Source of the DNA: Balneolaceae bacterium UBA7797
GTDB taxonomy: Bacteria > Bacteroidota > Rhodothermia > Balneolales > Balneolaceae
Assembly (NCBI GenBank): GCA_002480645.1
Contig: DLCN01000028.1
Coordinates: forward strand, 24,442-88,441
DNA length: 64,000 nucleotides
Direction of reading: 5' to 3'
The notes under the pieces are model-generated. The model saw only the letters and a list, made by a program, of their open reading frames with translations. It ran no database searches and had not been told where the DNA came from. Positions 18,908 to 26,253 of the stretch are shown in pieces (the stretch's first letter is position 1; each line of letters begins with the position of its first letter). The position numbers and the translations under genes are program-made.

Positions 18908-19491
18908 AATATAAGACCTTACTCCCCCTCCTACTTTTGCTCGTTATGAACTGCACCACCATTGAAATTTCATCGAGTGTACTTGCACCCGGTGTTATTC
19001 AGGATCTTGATGGGGTGTATTATGCTATTTATACAGATGACTCCATCGAAGCTGCGGCTACCTATATCGAGTCCCGTTCCCGTGCTATCTACGAATTGAA
19101 CTCTGTGCATTTTGAACAGGATACCTACTCATTTCTTAACAATGCCGGTGCATTCACCGTCGAAAATCTGATCGCCATAGCGAAAGATCAGAACTGTAAT
19201 TATTTCATTATGATGAATGTGGATGAGTACGATCAAACCGTAACCCCGAATTATGCCTATACCGGCACCTCATTTGGATATGCCGGGAGCAGTAAAACCA
19301 TCGAACATGGACTTAAGGCCCGGTTATTTTCGGTAGCTGATACCACCGAGATCTGGAGAGCGGTGATCGATGTAACCAGTGGAGACTACGGCAACAGAAA
19401 ACAAACCGGTAATGCGATCGCCTTTGAAGTGATCGACAAGCTGAAAAGAGACCGGATCTATCCCGCGGGATTTAATACCAAACTGAAGTAA
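18904..19491 (+). CDS. Lipoprotein of unknown function (tandem paralog 2)
   Basis: A 195-residue predicted lipoprotein (signal LLPLLLLLVMNC). Segments VYYAIYTDD, SRAIYELNS, NYFIMMNVDEYD and EIWRAVIDV line up with equivalent segments of the gene just upstream, which also has exactly 195 codons. The start overlaps the upstream stop by 4 bases. It is the last gene before 1.85 kb of repeat-rich non-coding DNA. Its function is unknown. Confidence 0.7.
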   Translation: MKYKTLLPLLLLLVMNCTTIEISSSVLAPGVIQDLDGVYYAIYTDDSIEAAATYIESRSRAIYELNSVHFEQDTYSFLNNAGAFTVENLIAIAKDQNCNYFIMMNVDEYDQTVTPNYAYTGTSFGYAGSSKTIEHGLKARLFSVADTTEIWRAVIDVTSGDYGNRKQTGNAIAFEVIDKLKRDRIYPAGFNTKLK

Positions 19492-21343
19492 GTATAATGT
19501 GTGGTGAACTGTATCCGCAGCTCCTTTCTACAAAACTATTCATTTACCACTTTTCAGCGACCCCATCCGTCAATCAGATCCTTCAGCTGACGGATAAAGA
19601 CATGCAAGGAGATTATGAAATACGAAGGACCGATGTGCGACAGACCGATTGATCAATCCGGTCTTCTGCTCAACACTTTGAAGCAGTCATTACACCTGGT
19701 TCCGTAGCTCCGCTGCGGAATTCCCCCACCGGAGCTCTGCTCCATATAACAATCTGTTTACCACTTTTGAGTGACCCAATCCGTCATCCAGATCCGTCGG
19801 CTGAAGGAGAAGGATCTGCCAACTGTTGTACCGGCATGAACTGAACAATGTTTGATAACTATTGTACAACTTCGAAATTCAACTTAAAACTCAACACTAA
19901 ACACTCAAAACTGCGTAGCATACATTCTTAATTCCGCGCAGCGTATGCGCAGCGGTGAGCGAAGCGAACACAACCTGCGGCAATCTCATGATAATTACCC
20001 GATAAAGGGGTTACCACTTTTGAGCGACCAAAAGTGGCGCAAAAGTCGCCGGAAGAAATGGAGATGGCGTTATAACCATACGTTGATCGCCTTCCCTGAT
20101 TTGAACTACTCCACCCCATTACCCCATTAGTCCCGCATTTCTCCCGGAAGCTATTTTGGAGCTCGTAAATAGTTATAAACGCTCATCAAAAGTCCCCTCT
20201 TGAGAGGGGATTTAGGGGTGTGTAACATACAAGCTCATTTACCCATTCAAAGCTTATAACCATACTCCGGGTTTTTCGACCTCCTCTGTCTCCTCCTTCT
20301 CAAGGAGGAGGACTTTTTCCATAAGTTCAGATTCAATTATATGTGCTCCAGAACTATCAGATAATGGAGAAAGACCTGCGGAGTGATGTACTAACAAGAA
20401 CCGAACAGTGGTTAATGACTATTGTACAACTTCGAAATTCAACTCAAAACTCAACACTAAACACTCAAAACTGCGTAGCATACATTCTTAATTCCGCAAA
20501 GCGGTGAGCTCAAAACTGCGCAGCATACATTTTTAATTCCGCTAAGCGAAAGTTTTTACCGTACTTTTGTGTGGACAAAAGTACCAAAAACCACCACCTA
20601 TGAATTCCGGGCGGGAGTCCTCCTGCGTTCGCTCCATAAATCCGAAGGTCCATGGACGATCCCCAACCGTGTATACTTTTCATCCGGAGCGGATTTATGG
20701 GTCCGCTTCGCCGGGACACGCTCCCTTCTTCAGAATCTTTCTCCGCTCGCAATTCTAAGGGTGGAATTATGTTAGGAAGCCGTAATCCTGGTTTCCAGTC
20801 CTTTCTTTATAAGTCAACAAAATCCGTCATCCAGATCCGTCGGCTGACGGAGAAGGATCTGCCAAACGTTGAACCGGCAATGAATGTCCTAAGATTGAGT
20901 ACCGTTGAACCACCTCAGGCCTCCAATTTTTAATTCATAATTTAGAATTTTTAATTCCGCGTAGCGCCCAACTCAAAACTCAACACTAAACACTCAAAAC
21001 TGCGAAGCTATCACCAATTCTTAATTTTTAATTCTTAATTCTTAATTCCGCGTAGTGGTGAGCTCAAAACTGCGTAGCATACATTCTTAATTCCGCGAAG
21101 CGTATGCGAAGCGGTGAGCTCAGCGCATTCATAATTCCTTTGTTTTATTTAACATAATTGTATACTCTGCGTTGGCGGACAGCGCAATTCCTTGCAAGAA
21201 AAGCTGGAATATTATCCGACACAGCTGTGGAAAAAAAGGGTCGGATACTTTTCCACATAACAAAGAGGAAGTGTGCTTCAGGGGTGATATTGTCATTGTA
21301 TCCGACAAAATCAGCAAAATCCCTCGTTCGTATAAAATAATAT
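19492..21343. repeat. Gene-free, repeat-rich spacer upstream of cassette array
   Basis: No convincing gene lies in these 1.85 kb. Three interspersed repeat families are visible. Family A contains CTCAAAACTGCG..AGCATACAT..TTAATTCCGC (full copies about 19858-19960 and 20418-20509; shorter ones near 20506-20548, 20970-21012 and 21061-21121). Family B contains CCGTCATCCAGATCCGTCGG (19778-19840, 20821-20885, and a diverged copy 19561-19600). Family C contains TTACCACTTTT.AG.GACC (near 19547, 19759 and 20011). Also present is CCCCTCTTGAGAGGGGATT near 20192-20210, a palindrome I have seen in other Bacteroidota intergenic DNA. Short open frames here overlap the repeats and have no domain character. 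Confidence 0.75.
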
Positions 21344-21350
21344 GTTAGCT
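21255..21350 (+). other. Possible degenerate attC or attI-like site at left end of array
   Basis: CCACATAACAA at 21253-21263 repeats the 5' half of attC2 (CCACATAACAA at 23295-23305), and 83 bases later comes the G^TT junction (21344/21345) that starts cassette 1. The spacing suits an attC site. However, the conserved 3' block shared by the other three sites is absent, so this could instead be a decayed attC or the primary attI site. The inner CCTC/GAGG pairing is weak. Confidence 0.35.
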
Positions 21351-22745
21351 TCCCTAATAACCTAACTTAAAACTTATGCCAAATATAGTTTCAAATCTTG
21401 TTCCACCAACAGATAAGGATATAATTACCGGTTTTAAAAAAATATGGGATAAACTAGGTGAACCCGATGATTGCACTTACAATATTCGTTTAGGAGAGAA
21501 TGATCCTATCCTTCTCACTGGGAATCTAAGCAAGATTTTAGAAGACAGTAAAGTTGCAAAACTAAATTTTGCTGGCTCCTCTATTATTCACACAGCTAGT
21601 CTTAATCTGCCAAATATTGGTTTTGGATTATCAATCAGGAGAAATGATCCTTTAGATATAATATCTGTTAATCCAAAAAGAGGTGATGATTCTGAAACGA
21701 CAATTGAAGCAATTACAACAGTTAGAAATGTATTTAAAAAATTTGAAGTCACTTCTGGAAGTTTAAGAAAGGTATTAGGGAGTGAATTAGCTGATTTTTA
21801 TTCTTCAAGAGAAGGGGCATTAGTTCGACTAGAATCCTTAGCTGAAGACCTGATAAGTCAGACACACAAATATAGACAGTCATTAGACGAAAAAGCTGAA
21901 ACGGAAAGGTTAAGATTAAGAGAGGAATTCGATAAAGAAAAAAAAGAGCTCCTTGAAGAAATAAAGGAGAAAGAAGCACTAATAGAAAAAAGAGAAAGTG
22001 AACTGGATGACAGAAGCAATACACATGCTAGAAGAAAACTTCGGGAAGATTTAAAAAATATTCTTAAACAAAGAAATTCCTCATTTAATCTCACTAGTGA
22101 AACTCAGAAAAAAAGAATACCCATTCATATTTTATTTTCAGTCTTAATTATAGCTTTAATAGGTGTGACTTTTTATAATATATATCTTAGCTCATCTGAC
22201 CCATCATATTGGATCAACATTAAGACATCAATTGGGATATTGTCATTTGCAGGTACAATTGGTTTTTATATAAAATGGGCAGATAATTGGGCTCGTCAGC
22301 ATGCAGATGAAGAATTCAAATTAAGACAGCTGGAATTAGATTTTGACAGAGCAAGCTGGTTAGTAGAAATGGCTCTGGAATGGAAAGAAGAAAGAGGTGC
22401 TGAAATACCAAAAGAGCTTGTAGACAGGTTATCTAGAGGTCTTTTTGTAAAAGGTTCCAGTAAAGGAGAACTAAAACATCCAGCACAAGATTTGGCCAGT
22501 TCTCTGCTCGGAGCATCAGCAGCACTTAAAATTGACGTGCCTGGATTAGGTCAACTACAACTCGACAGAAAAGGATTAAATCGTTTTCAAAAAGCAATTG
22601 ATGAAGAAGCAGAAAAACGGGAAAGCTAACAAGCGTTTCAAGTCGGACTCGAGTAGTGGCTCCGCAAATTCTAACTTTTACTTAACTAACTATTTCTTTT
22701 ACTTTTAATTCAACCGAAAACCCTCGCCGCTTAAACGCCGGGTCG
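21345..22745 (+). mobile_element. Integron-type gene cassette 1
   Basis: The unit runs from TTAGCTT at 21345 to the G of the attC1 core at 22745. Its first bases with the preceding G (GTTAGCTT, 21344-21351) are the exact reverse complement of AAGCTAAC at 22623-22630, at the start of its attC. That is expected when the two ends form one attC in the circular cassette. It holds a single gene in the usual orientation with little 5' non-coding DNA. Confidence 0.7.
21376..22629 (+). CDS. Coiled-coil, two-helix membrane protein of unknown function (cassette 1)
   Basis: A 417-residue protein I do not recognise. Residues 1-140 form a soluble N-terminal domain of mixed alpha/beta character. Residues about 145-232 are highly charged (DKEKKELLEEIKEKEALIEK) and read as a coiled coil. 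Two membrane helices follow (about 249-270 and 283-300). Residues 305-417 are a charged cytoplasmic-type tail with a Gly/Ala-rich stretch (LASSLLGASAALKIDVPGLG). Codon use is AT-rich compared with the flanking chromosome. The stop codon overlaps the R'' end of attC1, as is common in gene cassettes. A sensor or membrane-associated effector is possible, but nothing in the sequence proves it. Confidence 0.75.
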   Translation: MPNIVSNLVPPTDKDIITGFKKIWDKLGEPDDCTYNIRLGENDPILLTGNLSKILEDSKVAKLNFAGSSIIHTASLNLPNIGFGLSIRRNDPLDIISVNPKRGDDSETTIEAITTVRNVFKKFEVTSGSLRKVLGSELADFYSSREGALVRLESLAEDLISQTHKYRQSLDEKAETERLRLREEFDKEKKELLEEIKEKEALIEKRESELDDRSNTHARRKLREDLKNILKQRNSSFNLTSETQKKRIPIHILFSVLIIALIGVTFYNIYLSSSDPSYWINIKTSIGILSFAGTIGFYIKWADNWARQHADEEFKLRQLELDFDRASWLVEMALEWKEERGAEIPKELVDRLSRGLFVKGSSKGELKHPAQDLASSLLGASAALKIDVPGLGQLQLDRKGLNRFQKAIDEEAEKRES

Positions 22746-22751
22746 TTAGGT
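22624..22751 (+). other. attC1 recombination site
   Basis: R'' is AGCTAAC at 22624-22630. The L'' segment (GCGTTTCAAG, 22633-22642) pairs with L' CTTAAACGC (22730-22738) except for one unpaired C, which corresponds to the extrahelical base of attC folds. The core G^TTAGGT is at 22745-22751. The 23-base 3' half at 22725-22747 (starting CGCCGCTTAAACG) is identical in all three attC sites here. The total of about 128 bases is within the attC size range. Confidence 0.75.
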
Positions 22752-23404
22752 TACTTGAATTAAATCAAAATATATTCTTCATTTTTTATGAATTCAGTAA
22801 AAATTTCTTTCCTACTATTTTTTTTCTTGATCAGTATTAATGTTGGTTATGCTCAAGATATATATGATGGAAATGGGTTAGAAGTTACTGAACCAATAGG
22901 AATCTTCGTGTTAGTCGAGAACCTCACAGATGACGCTGCGGAAATAGGTTTAAATAGTAGAAGAATTCAAGATAAAATTGAGCTTCGTCTTCAACAGGCA
23001 GATATAAATATTATTTCAAGAAAAGAATATTTAGAAGGTAGTTATGACTATTTTCTTTATGCGAATATTAATGTTATTGGAAATGCCTTTAGTACAAGTC
23101 TCCAATTCCAAAGAAATACATTCTATATAGTTGGCGAAAAATTTTACACAAAGAGAGCAATTTCTTGGGAAATTAGTGGTTCTGGAACCCATGGTAGAGA
23201 CTCAGAATATATTATTGATGTAATCGATCGCAATATGGATTCATTTATTAATAACTTTCTTAAAGCGAATTAAATATGATGTGACTAAATACAGCCACAT
23301 AACAAGAGTTTCAAACGTATCCGGCGGTGGACGGACACGGCTCTTTCCACACGATTCGGGTCGTTAATTTTAATCCCCAGGCTCGCCGCTTAAACGCCGG
23401 GTCG
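22746..23404 (+). mobile_element. Integron-type gene cassette 2
   Basis: Unit from TTAGGTTAC (22746) to the attC2 core G (23404), with one short gene. GTTAGGTTAC at its start pairs with GCCACATAAC at 23294-23303 in 7 of 10 positions. This is weaker than in cassettes 1 and 3 but includes the AAC/GTT core. Confidence 0.65.
22788..23273 (+). CDS. Small exported protein of unknown function (cassette 2)
   Basis: A 161-residue protein with a signal peptide (ISFLLFFFLISINVGYAQ). The mature part contains GIFVLVENLTDDAAEIGL, a helix RRIQDKIELRLQQADINI and strands YDYFLYANINVIGN and FYTKRAISWEISGSG. This resembles periplasmic proteins in which a predicted beta strand is followed by a helix repeating an aligned pattern, but I cannot name a family. 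It is AT-rich like its cassette neighbours. A role at the cell envelope is likely from the signal peptide only. Confidence 0.7.
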   Translation: MNSVKISFLLFFFLISINVGYAQDIYDGNGLEVTEPIGIFVLVENLTDDAAEIGLNSRRIQDKIELRLQQADINIISRKEYLEGSYDYFLYANINVIGNAFSTSLQFQRNTFYIVGEKFYTKRAISWEISGSGTHGRDSEYIIDVIDRNMDSFINNFLKAN

Positions 23405-23410
23405 TTGTAG
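23297..23410 (+). other. attC2 recombination site (with internal duplicate of the core)
   Basis: R'' ACATAAC is at 23297-23303 and the L'' region TTTCAAACG at 23309-23317. The conserved 3' half is at 23384-23406 and the core G^TTGTAG starts at 23404. A second CGGGTCGTT lies inside the site at 23357-23365, suggesting either two fused attC sites or a 40-base internal insertion. Confidence 0.7.
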
Positions 23411-23534
23411 CACTTTTTAGTTCGACTATCGGGGTTCGAGTTCTTTTTAATAAATTTATTACCTTCTTAAATAAGCCAATTTCAATTTTGTGCAAGATTG
23501 ACTTTAAATAAATAGTCTACATTATTCAGTAGTT

Positions 23535-24689
23535 ATGAAAATTTTAAACTTGATATACAATGATGAAGCTAGAAAATGGCGATTAAAAAATGCTTCATTT
23601 GATAATTTAACACTTTTAGTTGGAGCCTCCGGTGTAGGAAAAACACAAATACTAAAATCGATCATGAGGCTTAAATCAATCGCAAATGGTAAATCTATAA
23701 GTGGTATTGAGTGGAAAGTAATTTTTGAAACTTCTGACAAAAATATTTTTGAATGGGAGGGGAAATTCGAAAACAAAGGAGATGTTGACTTTAGTGATGA
23801 TGACGATGAAGATGTAAAACGAAATAAACCATCAATACTGAAAGAAAAGCTGAAATTAAACAAAAAAGTAATCGTAGATAGGAAAAAAGATTCGATACTT
23901 TTTAATGACACGGAAACAGTTAAACTTCCAAATCAACAAAGCGTTATCTATTTGTTAAAAGAAGAAGGTCAAATTAAGCCTGCTTTTGATGGTTTTGGAA
24001 AAATCGTTTTTAGCGATCAAACAGATTCCAAAACTGTCCCATATCGTTTAAGGTTTTTGGATTTTCAAAAGCTGTTGAAAAAAAATAAGTCACTTAAATC
24101 CATTCAAGAAAGCACCGAAGATATAATTACAAAGCTATTTCTTACATATAAAAATGTCCCAAAAACGTTTGAAACGATAAAACAAAGATATATAGATATT
24201 TTTCCACAAATTGAAGATGTGAAAGTTGAACCACTTGACTATGAGGATGAGGATGAAGATGGTTTCCCATTCTTTTTTAAAGAGTATCCATTTATTCAAA
24301 TAAAGGAAACAGGTGTGGATAAATGGATAAAGCAAGAAAATATCTCATCTGGCATGTTCCGAAGTTTAATACATATAAGTGAAATTTATTTATGTAGTGA
24401 AGGTAGTGTCTTTTTAATAGATGAATTTGAGAATAGTTTAGGTATTAATTGTATTAATGAGCTTACAAATGATATTCTCTCTTCAAAAAGACAAATCCAA
24501 TTTATTCTCACAAGCCACCATCCTTATATCATTAATAATATTGAGTATCAAAACTGGAAGCTAGTAACTAGGACAAAAGGAATAGTTCATACGCATAATC
24601 CAAAAGAATTCAATATAGGAAAATCCAAACATGATGCATTTATGCAATTAATCCAATTGGAACAATACCAAACTGGATTAGAAGCATGA
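23535..24689 (+). CDS. AAA/ABC-type ATPase, RecF/OLD-like, putative defence component
   Basis: A 384-residue ATPase with Walker A GASGVGKT (residues 30-37), an ABC-signature-like ISSGMFRSL (G at about 273), Walker B VFLIDEFENS (D296, E297) and a switch His in TSHHPYII. This motif set marks the SMC/RecF/OLD superfamily (AAA_15/AAA_21-type). The centre (about residues 60-270) has acidic low-complexity patches and no other known domain. Its end overlaps the next gene (ATGA at 24686-24689). Paired ATPase and TOPRIM proteins are the layout of PARIS (AriA/AriB), AbiL/RloAB and Gabija-related systems, so an abortive anti-phage role is a reasonable inference. The pair does not clearly match any one of these. 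Confidence 0.8.
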   Translation: MKILNLIYNDEARKWRLKNASFDNLTLLVGASGVGKTQILKSIMRLKSIANGKSISGIEWKVIFETSDKNIFEWEGKFENKGDVDFSDDDDEDVKRNKPSILKEKLKLNKKVIVDRKKDSILFNDTETVKLPNQQSVIYLLKEEGQIKPAFDGFGKIVFSDQTDSKTVPYRLRFLDFQKLLKKNKSLKSIQESTEDIITKLFLTYKNVPKTFETIKQRYIDIFPQIEDVKVEPLDYEDEDEDGFPFFFKEYPFIQIKETGVDKWIKQENISSGMFRSLIHISEIYLCSEGSVFLIDEFENSLGINCINELTNDILSSKRQIQFILTSHHPYIINNIEYQNWKLVTRTKGIVHTHNPKEFNIGKSKHDAFMQLIQLEQYQTGLEA

Positions 24690-25369
24690 ATCTATATGTT
24701 ATAGTTGAAGGGAGAAGAACAGAAAAGAGAGTATATCCAGCATGGTTCAATCATTTAGTCCCCGATCTTATTAGAGTATCATGGCCTCACGAAGTAGAAA
24801 AGAACAATTATTTTCTGTTTAATGGGAACGGATATCCAGCATTATTACATAATCATTTAAAAAATTCTATTGATGAGGTTAATGAACTTGGAAACTTTGA
24901 TTATTTAGTATTAGTACTGGATGTTGATGAATCCACAATTAAAGGTAGAATTCAAGAAGTAAACTCATTTATAGTAGAGCAGGAATTAAAATTAAATCAT
25001 GCTGAGCTTATTATAATTCCACAAAACCGATGCATTGAAACTTGGTTCTTGGGAAATAAAAAGATTTTCAAGCAAAACCCTCAGGATCCTGATCTTTTAG
25101 ATTATGTGAAATTTTATAATGTTCAAGAGAACGACCCTGAAGAAATGGGGATATATCAAGGTTTTAATAGTTTTTCTCAATTTCATGAAGCGTACTGTAC
25201 TAAATTCCTCAGAGAGAGAAATATACGTTATTCAAAAAATAGGCCCAATGGAGTCCTAGATAAGGATTATTTGGAAAGCTTGATATCAAGAAATAAAGAA
25301 ACTGAACATATACAGTCTTTTAAAAGACTAATAGACTTTTTAGAGCATGTCAACACAAATATGCAGTGA
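24686..25369 (+). CDS. TOPRIM-like protein partnered with the ATPase
   Basis: A 227-residue protein. The N-terminal strand VIVEGRRTEKRV carries the TOPRIM-type Glu (E8), and VLVLDVDES gives the DxD pair (D79, D81) after a beta strand. PQNRCIETWFLGN (about 112-124) is a further conserved-looking segment reminiscent of DUF4276/RloB/DUF4435-type effectors. Such domains bind Mg2+ and in defence systems act as nucleases activated by the ATPase. The 4-base overlap with the ATPase gene suggests coupled synthesis at matched levels. The exact family is not certain, and an active nuclease is inferred only from the acidic triad. Confidence 0.72.
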   Translation: MNLYVIVEGRRTEKRVYPAWFNHLVPDLIRVSWPHEVEKNNYFLFNGNGYPALLHNHLKNSIDEVNELGNFDYLVLVLDVDESTIKGRIQEVNSFIVEQELKLNHAELIIIPQNRCIETWFLGNKKIFKQNPQDPDLLDYVKFYNVQENDPEEMGIYQGFNSFSQFHEAYCTKFLRERNIRYSKNRPNGVLDKDYLESLISRNKETEHIQSFKRLIDFLEHVNTNMQ

Positions 25370-25399
25370 GTCTTGAATAGTAATTACATCAAGTAAGTG

Positions 25400-25488
25400 C
25401 AATAACAAGCAAATCAAGCGGCCGCGATTGCAGTTAGTTTCTTACTTCAAGAACTTAGCCGCGCCGCTTAAACGCCGGGTCGTTATTT
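25400..25488 (+). other. attC3 recombination site
   Basis: R'' CAATAAC is at 25400-25406. L'' TCAAGCGGC (25413-25421) pairs with GCCGCTTA in the 3' half (25464-25471) apart from one extra C, the extrahelical base. The conserved 23-base block is at 25462-25484 and the core G^TTATTT at 25482-25488. At about 89 bases it is the most compact of the three. Confidence 0.75.
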
Positions 25489-25509
25489 GCTAATTAATGA
25501 AGGCAAAAG

Positions 25510-26253
25510 ATGAAATCACTTAAATTTTTTTTTCTATTTGTTGTGTTGCTTCAAACAGCTGTTTCAGGCCAAGAAACAGGAAATCAAAAAGCACCTAAGT
25601 TCACTATATATACATCTGCCTTTGATTATTTTCCGAATCAATTAAACTCTGCCAATTTCAATGTCGGTCTTGAGCGTCCCTTTAGGAAAAATCAATCTAT
25701 ATACCTCAACCTTGGCCTTATTCATTCTTATGGTCCATCAAGAGGTTTCATTAGCATTAGTGCAGAAAAGAATATAGGGTTAAATGTTAAAGCTGAATTA
25801 AAGAAATATAGAAACTCAAAAACCGGTTTTTTAGGAACGCTACCCGAACATACAGAGCTATTTCCAAATAGTGGAGCATATCATAGTTTCGAAATTTTTT
25901 CTCAAATCACCCAAACCACAAGAGATGAAACAGTCTCAGAACGCATAGGTAATGGCGGTTTTGCAGAGTTTAATAACTTCAATAACTCATATCATGTAAA
26001 CAGATTTGCGCTAGGTTTACAAGTGAATTGGGGATACAAAGTAGTAAGGAAAATTGGTTTTACCCGGGATCTTACAATAGGACTTGGCGCCCAGTTAGTT
26101 CATAGTTTTTCTGAAAATCGCATTAACGGCGATAAATCTTGGCCAAACCAGGAGAAAGAAGGACTGATTGTTGCTAAGCTATTCGATCATGGAACTGCGA
26201 TTATGCCTTATGTAAAATTGAGGTGGAAGCTTGGATGGAGTTTTTTAAAATGA
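25510..26253 (+). CDS. Exported beta-barrel-like protein (trailing cassette gene)
   Basis: A 247-residue protein with a signal peptide (FFFLFVVLLQTAVSGQE) and a body of alternating strands (NFNVGLERPFRKNQSIYLNLGLIHSYG, LALGLQVNWGYKVV, AIMPYVKLRWKLGW) typical of outer-membrane barrels. The start at 25510 follows aagg (25499-25502). It begins 21 bases after attC3, the normal spacing for a cassette gene, and is AT-rich. No attC is found downstream. The predicted partner of its first bases (AATTAGCAAATAAC) is absent up to amtB, so it is either a truncated last cassette or a chromosomal gene beyond the array. Confidence 0.68.
   Translation: MKSLKFFFLFVVLLQTAVSGQETGNQKAPKFTIYTSAFDYFPNQLNSANFNVGLERPFRKNQSIYLNLGLIHSYGPSRGFISISAEKNIGLNVKAELKKYRNSKTGFLGTLPEHTELFPNSGAYHSFEIFSQITQTTRDETVSERIGNGGFAEFNNFNNSYHVNRFALGLQVNWGYKVVRKIGFTRDLTIGLGAQLVHSFSENRINGDKSWPNQEKEGLIVAKLFDHGTAIMPYVKLRWKLGWSFLK

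Larger units (their letters stand above)
23405..25482 (+). mobile_element. Integron-type gene cassette 3 (two-gene ATPase/TOPRIM cassette)
   Basis: Unit from TTGTAGCACTT (23405) to the attC3 core G (25482). GTTGTAGCACTT at 23404-23415 pairs with AAGTGCAATAAC at 25395-25406 in 10 of 12 positions, which marks both ends of one former circle. The unit carries two overlapping genes, whereas most cassettes carry one. The 130 bases before the first gene are AT-rich and long enough for an internal promoter. Confidence 0.75.

Noticed and set aside
20510..20933. Several short overlapping frames (60-93 codons)
   Set aside because: They sit in the repeat-rich spacer, overlap one another on both strands and contain only translated repeat sequence.
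19492..21343. Possible decayed integron integrase
   Set aside because: I looked for tyrosine-recombinase box phrases (R..HxxR..Y) in all frames and saw none. The region is repeats, so no intI remnant is claimed.
22725..25484. The identical 23-base blocks as a CRISPR array
   Set aside because: Only three copies exist, spaced 660 and 2,080 bases apart with whole genes between them, which is cassette spacing and not CRISPR spacing.
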